Below, piece after piece: positions 46,779-54,550 of a stretch of DNA of 64,000 bases. The translations under genes were made by a program, and so were the position numbers. Every line of letters starts with the position of its first letter. The stretch's first letter is position 1. The stretch is from NCBI GenBank assembly GCA_035533075.1, contig DATLUO010000185.1, positions 22,134 to 86,133 on the forward strand, in the 5' to 3' direction. The notes under the pieces are model-generated. The model made no database searches and was not told where the DNA came from. It worked only from the letters and a program-made list of their open reading frames with translations. The stretch is from Pirellulales bacterium (GTDB lineage: Bacteria > Planctomycetota > Planctomycetia > Pirellulales > JAICIG01).

Positions 46779-47701
46779 AACGAGTCTTCAAGAAGTTCGT
46801 GAAATCGAGCATGCGTCGCGCGTTTGTTCTCGGCCAGCGTATGGGCGTCGATGTGCTACCGCGGCACTTTTATTCGGAGATCCCGGCCATCGACAGTTTG
46901 CGAAAAACAAGCCAATGGCGCAGGCCGTTGCCGATGATCGGCGTCGCCGGCGCGGACTGCCATGAGCAGTTGGACTTTGTGCGCGCCACATGCCCCGAGC
47001 CTCTCGTGGGGCGGATGCGAAACGCGGCCGTGCATCAGCAAGCATGTGGCCGCAGCGGCGACGAAGGTTTCGGCGTGATCGAAGCCGACTTCTTGTTCTG
47101 CTTCGTGGCCTTCCATCGCCCGGCACGAATCGTGCAAATCGGTTGTGGGGTCTCGACCGCCGTATGTTTGCTCGCAGCCCAGGATGCAGGCTACCGGCCA
47201 GAAATCATCTGCATCGAGCCGTACCCAAACCGCTTCCTGCGGGAGGCGGCGCGAAACGGCGAGATTCGGCTGGTTGAGAGCAAAGTCCAGGAGGCGCACG
47301 TTGAAATCCCCGGCGAGCTTTCGGCGGGCGATTTGTTCTTCGTCGATTCCACACACACGCTGGGCCCTGCCGGCGAAGTGACTCGCATCATCCTCGAGCT
47401 GCTGCCTCTACTCCCGACAGGAACTTGGGTCCACTTTCACGACGTCGTGTTTCCGTATGATTACCCTCGGCGGTTGTTGTCGAGCGAATTGTTTTTTGGA
47501 CACGAAAGTGCTCTTTTGCTGGCCTTTCTGACCTACAACCGCCGATTTGCCATTGCGGCGTCGCTGTCCATGTTGCACTACGCGTGCGCCGAGGAGCTGC
47601 AACGGATACTTCCGAACTATCGTCCCGCCGGAAACGAACAAGGGCTCGAGACCGCACCCGGACATTTCCCCTCATCAACCTATTTGAAGGTGCTTGAGTA
47701 G
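46775..47701 (+). CDS. Class I SAM-dependent methyltransferase-like protein
   Basis: A 308-residue protein. RIVQIGCGVSTAVCLLAAQD near residue 122 is motif I, followed by IICIEPYPNRFLREAARNGE and LFFVDSTHTLGPAGEVTRII, resembling the Methyltransf_24 group. It has an N-terminal basic stretch and a late HDVVFPYDYP motif. The substrate is unknown; a sugar hydroxyl is inferred. It starts inside the stop of the upstream glycosyltransferase. Confidence 0.78.
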   Translation: MKRVFKKFVKSSMRRAFVLGQRMGVDVLPRHFYSEIPAIDSLRKTSQWRRPLPMIGVAGADCHEQLDFVRATCPEPLVGRMRNAAVHQQACGRSGDEGFGVIEADFLFCFVAFHRPARIVQIGCGVSTAVCLLAAQDAGYRPEIICIEPYPNRFLREAARNGEIRLVESKVQEAHVEIPGELSAGDLFFVDSTHTLGPAGEVTRIILELLPLLPTGTWVHFHDVVFPYDYPRRLLSSELFFGHESALLLAFLTYNRRFAIAASLSMLHYACAEELQRILPNYRPAGNEQGLETAPGHFPSSTYLKVLE

Positions 47702-47763
47702 CGGATGCCCGACCGGCCAACGGACCGGAGACCTCTATCAGCACGCCCGCCGGAAATAGACGT

Positions 47764-48729
47764 ATGCCTCGGAAACCCACGTGGATCTGCATTGGCGCTC
47801 AGAAGGCGGCGACGACGTGGCTCGCTAACGTACTCGCCGAGCACCACCTGATCTGGGTGCCGAGGGGCGCCGAAATGGGCTTTTTCGACCGAGAGATTCT
47901 TAAGCGCCCCAGTTCGTGGTACGAGGATTTGTTCGACGATCCGAGCGGCCAAACAACCATCTCGGGCGAGAAGACTCCGACTTACTCCTGTTTGAAGCCG
48001 CAGTCGATCGCCTACATCAAACGCTACTTGTCGGACGTGAAACTAATTCTTGTCCTGAGGAGGCCCGACGAGCGCGCGTGGTCGCAGGCGCGCATGGAAA
48101 CGAGCAAGGGGAGCCACCACTTCAGCGAGCGCCGACTCACACCGAACGATCACACTTGCAGCGTTTTTAACCTTGGAACATCGCGCAACACGCGATTGAC
48201 GCGCTACGATCGAATTCTCGCAAATTGGCGCCGGCACTTCCCGGCCGAACAGATGCTGGTGCTGTTCCACGAAGACGTCGAAGAACAACCGCGGGCTGTT
48301 CTCAGGCGAGTTTGCGCTTTCCTCGATATTCCCGAGTCGCCCGCATGGACCGATGAGCTGGTCCAAGCGAGAGTTTTCGTGACTCCCCCCTTGGATATGC
48401 CGCCCGCCGCGCGATGGTATCTCCAGCGGCGATACCGATCGATGGTCGAAACACTAAGCCGGGAATTCCCAGCGTCGCGCAAATGGCTCGATCCGACCCG
48501 GGCGTCCCTGAGAGTCAGCTTTTGGCAAAAGGTCAAGGTGAGGCTTATCGCGGACGTCGCGACCATCCCCTTCAATGTCGCCTACCGCTGTTATGACGCG
48601 GTCCGCGACCTGAGAATGCTTTTCCGGCTGCGCGAACTCGACCGCGCGGCGGCTGCATCCGCAGGGCCGGACCAGCCGACGGTGGGCGAGCCGTTGGCGG
48701 CGCTCCACCAGGGGCCGCATAGCCGGTGA
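47764..48729 (+). CDS. Sulfotransferase family protein (2)
   Basis: A 321-residue PAPS-dependent sulfotransferase of the heparan-sulfate type group. 5'-phosphosulfate loop WICIGAQKAATTWLANVLAE (residues 7-26), GEKTPTYSCLKPQSIAYIKR, and the 3'-phosphate motif KLILVLRRPDERAWSQARME. LVLFHEDVEEQPRAVLRRVC follows. It differs from the sulfotransferase at 30287 in motif and fold region, so the locus encodes two distinct sulfation steps. It starts 62 bases after the upstream stop. Confidence 0.9.
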   Translation: MPRKPTWICIGAQKAATTWLANVLAEHHLIWVPRGAEMGFFDREILKRPSSWYEDLFDDPSGQTTISGEKTPTYSCLKPQSIAYIKRYLSDVKLILVLRRPDERAWSQARMETSKGSHHFSERRLTPNDHTCSVFNLGTSRNTRLTRYDRILANWRRHFPAEQMLVLFHEDVEEQPRAVLRRVCAFLDIPESPAWTDELVQARVFVTPPLDMPPAARWYLQRRYRSMVETLSREFPASRKWLDPTRASLRVSFWQKVKVRLIADVATIPFNVAYRCYDAVRDLRMLFRLRELDRAAAASAGPDQPTVGEPLAALHQGPHSR

Positions 48730-48776
48730 TCTTGAAAACCGCTGGCAAAACCGGCCGTACTTCAGGCTGATCGCGA

Positions 48777-49568
48777 ATGCTGTCGCAGATCACACCGTTC
48801 GTTCTCACGTTCAACGAAGCGCCCAATCTCCGCCGCGCACTCGACCAACTCAGATGGGCCCGGGAAGTGCTCGTGCTCGATAGTTTCAGCACCGACGAGA
48901 CGGAGCGCATCGCGCGAGGGTTTGACAATGTCGTCTTCGCGCAGCGCCGGTTCGACAGCTTCTCCGAGCAATGCAACTTCGGCCTGGAACGAATCAAGAC
49001 CGATTGGGTCATGGCGCTCGACGCCGATTACGTCGTGACCGACGAGTTGCGCGCCGAAATCTCGCAACTTCAACCCGGACCGAGCGTTTCGGCCTATTTC
49101 GCGCGCTTCCGCTATTGCGTCGAAGGGCGGCCGCTGCGCGGCAGCCTCTACCCGCCCCGCGCGGTTCTCTTGCGAAAGTCCAGGGGTCATTACGTCCAGG
49201 ATGGCCACACCCAACGACTGCTGTTCGACGGCGCCGCGAAGTTCTTGCGCGGGTATCTGCTGCACGACGACCGCAAGTCGCTGGCGCGCTGGCTCGACTC
49301 GCAACGGAATTACGCCAAGCTGGAAGCCGAGAAACTGATGGAGATCAACGGTCGCGCCGGTTCGCTGGCCGACCGCCTGCGGCGGTTGATCTGGCCCGCG
49401 GCGCCGGCCGCTTTCGTATATACGCTGCTGGTGAAAGGTTGTCTGTTCGACGGCTGGCCGGGCTGGCTTTACACGCTCCAGCGCACCTACGCCGAACTGC
49501 TCTTGTCGCTCGAACTTCTCGATCGGCGATTGGTTGGGAGCAGCGATGCCGACGAGGGCAGGAGGTGA
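48777..49568 (+). CDS. Glycosyltransferase family 2 protein (WaaE/KdtX-like)
   Basis: A 263-residue GT-A transferase: QITPFVLTFNEAPNLRRALD, EVLVLDSFSTDETERIARGF, and DWVMALDADYVVTDELRAEI with the DxD-type metal site. The YVQDGHTQRLLFDGAAKFLR stretch matches the WaaE/KdtX-like group, which adds a glucose or heptose branch. The C-terminal 60 residues are hydrophobic in part. It is the last gene of the + strand run; the next gene is convergent, 49 bases away. Confidence 0.86.
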   Translation: MLSQITPFVLTFNEAPNLRRALDQLRWAREVLVLDSFSTDETERIARGFDNVVFAQRRFDSFSEQCNFGLERIKTDWVMALDADYVVTDELRAEISQLQPGPSVSAYFARFRYCVEGRPLRGSLYPPRAVLLRKSRGHYVQDGHTQRLLFDGAAKFLRGYLLHDDRKSLARWLDSQRNYAKLEAEKLMEINGRAGSLADRLRRLIWPAAPAAFVYTLLVKGCLFDGWPGWLYTLQRTYAELLLSLELLDRRLVGSSDADEGRR

Positions 49569-49617
49569 GTAGTGATGGGCGTAAACCGTCGTTTCCTCAT
49601 TCCTGCCAACAGACTCC

Positions 49618-50643
49618 TCACGAGTCGTTCAGCAACAGAAGTTCCGCGACCAGGGGGCGATGCTCGCCATTGAAGTCGGGGCCGACGCAGCACGAACGGA
49701 CGCACGAATGGCGTCTGTCGGCGAGCAGGTGGTCGATTCGAAGTCCGATCGGGCCGGCGGCGAACGTATAGCCTAATCCGAATCCGGCAACCGAAAAGGC
49801 ATCTTGCCAATCACCCCAATCGCGCCCGAAAACGGCGCTCTCACTGGTCAGGTTGAAGTCGCCGACGACGAAGCTGGGCTCCGATCCCGCGGCGAAGTCC
49901 GTAGCGAGCCGCGATTCCTCGTTCCGGATGCCGCTTACCCGTTTGAGCTCCGCCGCGCCGCGCCACCATTCGTCGCGCACCCGATTGAGGCCGCTACGGA
50001 TCGTGTACAGGTGCAGGCAATAGATATGCACGATGCCCGAGGGCGTCTCGATGTCGCAGCGAAACGCGGGTGCCGCCTTTTGGCCCGTCGCCGCCGGCCC
50101 GATCGACGTGCTCACGATTGGGTAACGGCTGGCCACGAACAGCTCGTCGTAGCGAGCGGTAAACCAACCGTGCGGGAATGCCGCCCGCAACGGGGCCGGA
50201 TAGGGACATTCCTGCAGCGCGATCACGTCGGGGGCGGCGTCTTTCAGGAACCCGATCAGCCCCGAGAAGTCCTTGACGTCGCCCACGTTGAACGTGACGA
50301 CGCGCAGCGGCAGAGCGCCCTGGGTGGCCGCAGCCGTCAGCCGTCGCCAGGGGAGACAAAACCCCATCAGAGGGCCGAGCACGCAGCAGGCGGCCAACAG
50401 CAAGGGCACGATAGCCCGGCGGCAATGGGTGATCGCTCCGGCGGCCAGCGGCGCCAGGGGCACCAGCGCCAGCCAGCGCGGCCCGAAGGCAATCAACGTC
50501 GCGGGCCACGACAAATCGCCGGCCAAGTCGAGCAGCAGGGCGACTGCCAGCACCAGCGCAAGATAGGCCCACGCCGCGCGCGCCAGAAACGCGCTTCGGC
50601 AACGAAGCTTCGGCAAATGGCTTGGGGCCGTGGCGCGGTCCAT
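49618..50643 (-). CDS. Membrane-anchored endonuclease/exonuclease/phosphatase (EEP) family protein
   Basis: A 341-residue protein. Three hydrophobic helices occupy residues 20-115 (AWAYLALVLAVALLLDLAGD, AIVPLLLAACCVLGPLMGFC). The EEP domain follows with VVTFNVGDVKDFSG, DVIALQECPYPAPLR (metal Glu), SFVVGDFNLTSESAVFG and IDHLLADRRHS, and ends EHRPLVAEL. The start at 50643 was chosen because earlier in-frame codons read into a family B repeat. It may act on phosphodiesters at the cell surface. It is inverted relative to the polysaccharide locus and separates the carbamoyltransferase from the rest. Confidence 0.85.
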   Translation of the reverse strand: MDRATAPSHLPKLRCRSAFLARAAWAYLALVLAVALLLDLAGDLSWPATLIAFGPRWLALVPLAPLAAGAITHCRRAIVPLLLAACCVLGPLMGFCLPWRRLTAAATQGALPLRVVTFNVGDVKDFSGLIGFLKDAAPDVIALQECPYPAPLRAAFPHGWFTARYDELFVASRYPIVSTSIGPAATGQKAAPAFRCDIETPSGIVHIYCLHLYTIRSGLNRVRDEWWRGAAELKRVSGIRNEESRLATDFAAGSEPSFVVGDFNLTSESAVFGRDWGDWQDAFSVAGFGLGYTFAAGPIGLRIDHLLADRRHSCVRSCCVGPDFNGEHRPLVAELLLLNDS

Positions 50644-50711
50644 GATTGCGATTATTACCGGGCGTGTTCGCATTGCCAAGCAGGGCGGGGCGCAGGAACG
50701 GGCTTGCACTT

Positions 50712-50802
50712 CTGTAGGGAACGCCCTCTGTGGCGTTCCGGGGCTTGCGGGATAATGTCCGATTGCCAACGCTCGGAACGCCACGGAGGGCGTTCCCTAC
50801 AG
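50712..50802. repeat. Family B inverted repeat pair
   Basis: The left arm CTGTAGGGAACGCCCTCTGT and the right arm ending GGAGGGCGTTCCCTACAG are near-perfect complements around a loop. The same element is inside the M56-WD40 gene at 5692-5792. It fills part of the 588-base spacer 50644-51231. Confidence 0.88.
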
Positions 50803-50950
50803 ACGTTCGACCCAAACTCGTTCATGCAAAGTTCAACTGCCACCAAGTCTCATTTTGAGAGCGCCGCAACACCATACAGCGATGGCACTTACGGAAAACA
50901 TGCCAAGCGGTGCGCACGCAAAAGCGCCGCGCGCCCGGCGCTTTTATACC

Positions 50951-51085
50951 GTAAAGCTTCGCCGAACCCGGTACGCAGGCGCGAACACCAACCCGAAGCG
51001 CCAGCGAGGAACGTGAAAAGGCGGCAAAACCTCGCTTGCGCTTCGGGTTAGTGTGAAAATGGGAACGGGTTCGGCGAAGCTTTAC
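50951..51085. repeat. Family D nested inverted repeat
   Basis: The outer arms are GTAAAGCTTCGCCGAACCCG (50951-50970) and its complement CGGGTTCGGCGAAGCTTTAC (51066-51085), a perfect match. The inner arms are AACCCGAAGCGCCAGCGAGG (50990-51009) and CCTCGCTTGCGCTTCGGGTT (51030-51049), with a small mismatch. GC-rich flanks on both sides (GCGCCGCGCGC type) extend the pairing. No gene was found here. Confidence 0.88.
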
Positions 51086-51164
51086 TTTTATACTGGCAAG
51101 CGGCGCAAAGGCGCCGCGCGCGGCGCGGTTCAAGCAAAACCCATAACGCCAACCTTGCGTAGAC

Positions 51165-51180
51165 GCGACACGCGTGTCGC
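51165..51180. repeat. 16-base perfect palindrome
   Basis: GCGACACGCGTGTCGC is fully self-complementary. Its half GCGACACG is shared with the palindrome inside the sulfotransferase gene at 30363. It lies 51 bases upstream of the carbamoyltransferase start and could be a protein binding site or a decayed repeat. Confidence 0.7.
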
Positions 51181-51231
51181 CTCTCCTTGTCTGTTGTCTT
51201 GTGTCTCCTTTCTCTCACCCCTCGATCCATA

Positions 51232-53070
51232 ATGCCCTCCAAGTCCACCAACATTCTCGGGATTAACGCGTATCATGGCGACGCTTCCGCGGCGCTCGTG
51301 GTGGATGGCCGACTGATTGCCGCGGTCGAAGAAGAGCGTTTTAACCGCATCAAGCACTGGGCCGGGTTTCCGGCCGAGTCGATCCGGTTTTGCCTCGAAC
51401 AGGCGGGCCTCGTGGCCGACGATCTCGATCACGTGGCCATCTCGTTTAATCCGCGCGCCAACTTCCTGCGGCGGCTGGGGTTTGTCGTCACTCGGTTTCC
51501 CTCGCCACGCGCCGTCGTCGACCGGCTCAAGCGACAGGGGAAAACGCTCGGACTGGAAGGCCAGTTCGCCGCGGCGGTCGGCTGCCGCCCGGACCGGCTC
51601 AAGGCCCGCTTTCACCGCATCGAACACCATCAGACGCATGCGGCTGCGGGTTTTTTGATTTCCCCCTTTGAAGAGGCGGCCATCCTCTCGATCGACGGCA
51701 TGGGCGACTTCACCAGCACGCTCACGGCGCACGGGGCCGGCATTTCGTGGAAGGAAGTCGATCGCGTGTATTTTCCGCACTCGCTGGGATTTCTTTACTG
51801 CGCCATGACCATGTACCTGGGCTTTCCGCACTACGGCGACGAGTACAAGGTGATGGGACTGGCGCCCTACGGCGAGCCGGAATTCGTCGACGTGCTGAGG
51901 CGAATGGTGCGGCCGCGGGGCGATGTCTTCGAGCTTGACCTCGGCTACTTCACGCACCATCAGCAAGGCATCCGCATGAACTGGAACGGCGGCGCGCCGA
52001 TCGTCGCTCCATTTCACAGCCCTCGGCTGGAGCGCGAACTGGGGCCCATGCGCAAGCCGGGCGAAGAAGTGATCCGGCGCCACGAGAATATCGCCCGATC
52101 ACTGCAAGCGGTGACGGAGGAGATCCTCTTGCACCTGGCGGAGCGGCTGCACGAAAAGACGAAGTCGGACAATCTTTGCCTGTCCGGCGGCGTGGCGATG
52201 AATTCGGTGGCCAACGGCAAGATCACGGGCCGCACGCCGTTCAATAGGGTTTACGTTCCGGCCGGCGCGGCCGATAACGGCACCTCGTTCGGCGCGGCTT
52301 TCTACGTCTGGCACCGCATATTGGGCCGGCCCCGCTCGTTTGTGCAGGACCATGCTTACTGGGGTTCGTCGTTTGATCGCCAGGCGTGTGCCGCCGCGAT
52401 TATGGCCGCCGGACTCCCTTTCGACACGTGCGACGACGCTGCACTGATCGACCGCACGACCGATTTATTGCTCGAAGGTCGTGTGGTGGGCTGGTTCCAG
52501 GGGCGCATGGAATTCGGCGCGCGGGCGTTGGGCAACCGCACGCTGTTGGCCGACCCGCGGCGGACCGATATGCGCGACATCATCAACTTGCGGATCAAGT
52601 TCCGCGAAAAGTTCCGGCCTTTCGCACCCAGCATTCTCGAAGAGCACGTACGTGACTGGTTCGAGATCGACGAACCCGCGCCGTACATGGAGAAGGTGTT
52701 CCCGATACGTCCCGAAAAACGGCCGATCATTCCGGCGGTGACGCATGTCGATGGCAGCGGCCGCTTGCAGACCGTGTCGAGGCGGACGAATCCACTGTAT
52801 CACGCCCTGATTTCGCGCTTTCACGAGAAGACGGCTGTGCCGATCGTGCTCAACACGTCACTGAACGAAAACGAGCCGATCGTGCGCACGCCGGCCGAGG
52901 CCATCGACTGTTTCCTGCGGACCGACATGGACGCCTTGGTGTTGGGCAACTACGTGGTCGACCGACACGACCCACGTTTTCCCGAGAACCTGCGAGCGAG
53001 GTTGGCTGACCCCGCTTCCCCTGTCGAGTGCAGTCAGGCGAGCGAACTTGCGCAGCGCTGCCACCTGTAA
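51232..53070 (+). CDS. NodU/CmcH-type carbamoyltransferase
   Basis: A 612-residue enzyme that makes carbamoyl-adenylate and transfers the carbamoyl group to a hydroxyl. N-terminal Kae1-like domain: NILGINAYHGDASAALVVDG, EEERFNRIKHWAGFP, HHQTHAAAGF with metal-binding His (about 132), SIDGMGDFTSTL and LSGGVAMNSVANG. The C-terminal YrdC-like region has GRMEFGARALGNRTLLADPR (about 423) and FRPFAPSILEEHV. The ATG at 51232 starts the domain. The target is probably a sugar of the polysaccharide. Its last 37 bases overlap the convergent DUF218 gene. Confidence 0.93.
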   Translation: MPSKSTNILGINAYHGDASAALVVDGRLIAAVEEERFNRIKHWAGFPAESIRFCLEQAGLVADDLDHVAISFNPRANFLRRLGFVVTRFPSPRAVVDRLKRQGKTLGLEGQFAAAVGCRPDRLKARFHRIEHHQTHAAAGFLISPFEEAAILSIDGMGDFTSTLTAHGAGISWKEVDRVYFPHSLGFLYCAMTMYLGFPHYGDEYKVMGLAPYGEPEFVDVLRRMVRPRGDVFELDLGYFTHHQQGIRMNWNGGAPIVAPFHSPRLERELGPMRKPGEEVIRRHENIARSLQAVTEEILLHLAERLHEKTKSDNLCLSGGVAMNSVANGKITGRTPFNRVYVPAGAADNGTSFGAAFYVWHRILGRPRSFVQDHAYWGSSFDRQACAAAIMAAGLPFDTCDDAALIDRTTDLLLEGRVVGWFQGRMEFGARALGNRTLLADPRRTDMRDIINLRIKFREKFRPFAPSILEEHVRDWFEIDEPAPYMEKVFPIRPEKRPIIPAVTHVDGSGRLQTVSRRTNPLYHALISRFHEKTAVPIVLNTSLNENEPIVRTPAEAIDCFLRTDMDALVLGNYVVDRHDPRFPENLRARLADPASPVECSQASELAQRCHL

Positions 53071-53771
53071 ACGACCACAGCCGCGCAGCCGCCGGCCAGC
53101 AGCAGGCCGACGCCCCAGACCCAGGTATCGCCGTACCACACGAGGTAGCCCGCCAGTTTGGCGAATTCCCCGAGGTACGTCCCGGCGCCTTGCCGCGACT
53201 GCCACCAGTTCCGCTCGTCGTAATCGTCGACCGGCGCCGCCACCAGATAGATGTCGTCGGCCCGGTCGGCGAGCACTTTGCGAAACACCCACCGCGCGCG
53301 ACGGGTATGATAGTCGTGCGTCACGATCGCCACCGTCGAACCGGGCCGCCCAAGCAGGAGCTCGCGCAGCGCCAAGGCGTCGCTGTAAGTGCTTGCGCTG
53401 TTGGTGCCGAGCAAGACGACATCGTTGCGAGGAACGCCTCGCAACACCAGCACGTCGCGGATGATTTCATGGGCGGGCCGCTCGATGCCATCGTCGGTGT
53501 CGGGTGAGCCGATGACCCTGGGCACGAGTCCCTTCCGCGCCAGGCCGGCCTTGACCAGGGCCGCCGCCACAAAGGGCCGCGTTTCTTCTCCGCCCGGCAG
53601 CACCAGCACATAGTCGCACGGCCGCGGCGCCTCTCCGACGTTCAGCCACCGGGCCGCGCGCGGCAGTATCCATGCGCGTCCCAGCCAGGCGGCGGTCAAC
53701 AACGCCAACACGGCGAGCGGCCAACGGGCACGCCGTATCGCGCGGCAACAAGTTGTAAGCCTCAGCCTCAT
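53034..53771 (-). CDS. DUF218 (YdcF/ElyC/SanA-like) membrane protein, copy 1
   Basis: A 245-residue protein with an N-terminal membrane helix (ARWPLAVLALLTAAWLGRAW) and the DUF218 fold: CDYVLVLPGGEETRPFVAAA, LGTNSASTYSDALALRELLL, STVAIVTHDYHTRRARWVFR and DDYDERNWWQSRQGAGTYLG. Another hydrophobic stretch ends the protein. YdcF/ElyC members are linked to envelope-polysaccharide assembly, but the reaction is unproven. It overlaps the second copy upstream by four bases and the carbamoyltransferase 3' end on the other strand by 37 bases. Confidence 0.85.
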   Translation of the reverse strand: MRLRLTTCCRAIRRARWPLAVLALLTAAWLGRAWILPRAARWLNVGEAPRPCDYVLVLPGGEETRPFVAAALVKAGLARKGLVPRVIGSPDTDDGIERPAHEIIRDVLVLRGVPRNDVVLLGTNSASTYSDALALRELLLGRPGSTVAIVTHDYHTRRARWVFRKVLADRADDIYLVAAPVDDYDERNWWQSRQGAGTYLGEFAKLAGYLVWYGDTWVWGVGLLLAGGCAAVVVYRWQRCASSLA

Positions 53772-54505
53772 TTTCCGCTAATCGCAGCTCTCAGATCCCG
53801 CTCGTACTTATCGGGGTCGAACTCGTTGACGGTTGGGGCGTCCTCGCCGTGCAGTGCGTCGTAGGCCAGGTCGAAGGCGGCGCCGGCCAGCGCGCGCACG
53901 CCCGCGCGGTTGCGCCACCAGTTGGTTTCGTCGTAGCGGTGATCCGGCAATCCGCGAAACGCCACACGCCGCGCCAGGGTGGGGTGCATGACCTTTGATA
54001 CGACAAACCGCAGGTCGCGGCCCGCGAACCGCTCGCAAAGCACCAGTATGCGCGCGGTCGGATGTTCGACGAGCCAGGCTTCGAGCGCGTGAGCGATCTG
54101 CCAAGGCGTTTTGTCGTTTCCCGGCAGCGCCGTTACTTCGCCGGGCGAAACGCCGCGTCGGCCGAGCTCACGCAGGCACTGCTCCTTTCTGGAGGGCACG
54201 ACGCCGGACCGCACCAGGCGTGTGGCGGGCGGGTCAACGAAAAGCACTCCTGGCGCGGCGCCCGCCTGGTGGAGATCAACGGCCCGATCAAAACGGTAGT
54301 CGCCGTCGAGCACGAGCACCCAAGCATCCGATGGCGCCGGACCGTCGACGATCATGGCGCGCGCCAGCGTGCGCAAGAGCGGCGCATGGGTCGTCAGGCC
54401 AAGGATCAGCAGCAGGGCAAGCCCGCCCACCCTGCGCCACCGTCGGGGCGCACGAGACGAATTGCCGGGGGATTGTAGTGCAGGTGTCGTCAGGAGCACG
54501 GGCAT
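53768..54505 (-). CDS. DUF218 (YdcF-like) membrane protein, copy 2 (divergent)
   Basis: A 245-residue protein with one N-terminal helix (VGGLALLLILGLTTHAPLL) and a more divergent DUF218 domain: DAWVLVLDGDYRFDRAVDLH, GRRGVSPGEVTALPGNDKTP, RILVLCERFAGRDLRFVVSK and DHRYDETNWWRNRAGVRALA. The usual glycine-rich LGGG motif is LDGD here, and the central Ser/Thr-rich motif is changed. It is the same length as the following copy and overlaps it by four bases, so they are probably an old duplicated pair working together. Confidence 0.8.
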   Translation of the reverse strand: MPVLLTTPALQSPGNSSRAPRRWRRVGGLALLLILGLTTHAPLLRTLARAMIVDGPAPSDAWVLVLDGDYRFDRAVDLHQAGAAPGVLFVDPPATRLVRSGVVPSRKEQCLRELGRRGVSPGEVTALPGNDKTPWQIAHALEAWLVEHPTARILVLCERFAGRDLRFVVSKVMHPTLARRVAFRGLPDHRYDETNWWRNRAGVRALAGAAFDLAYDALHGEDAPTVNEFDPDKYERDLRAAISGK

Positions 54506-54550
54506 CGCTTGATTATACCCGAAGCCCCGAGTGATTCCTCCACCCGGCTC

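Noticed and set aside
50643..50815. N-terminal extension of the EEP protein upstream of 50643
   Set aside because: The extra residues are translated from the family B repeat, as shown by the same peptide pattern in the M56 gene, and precede the natural membrane helix start.
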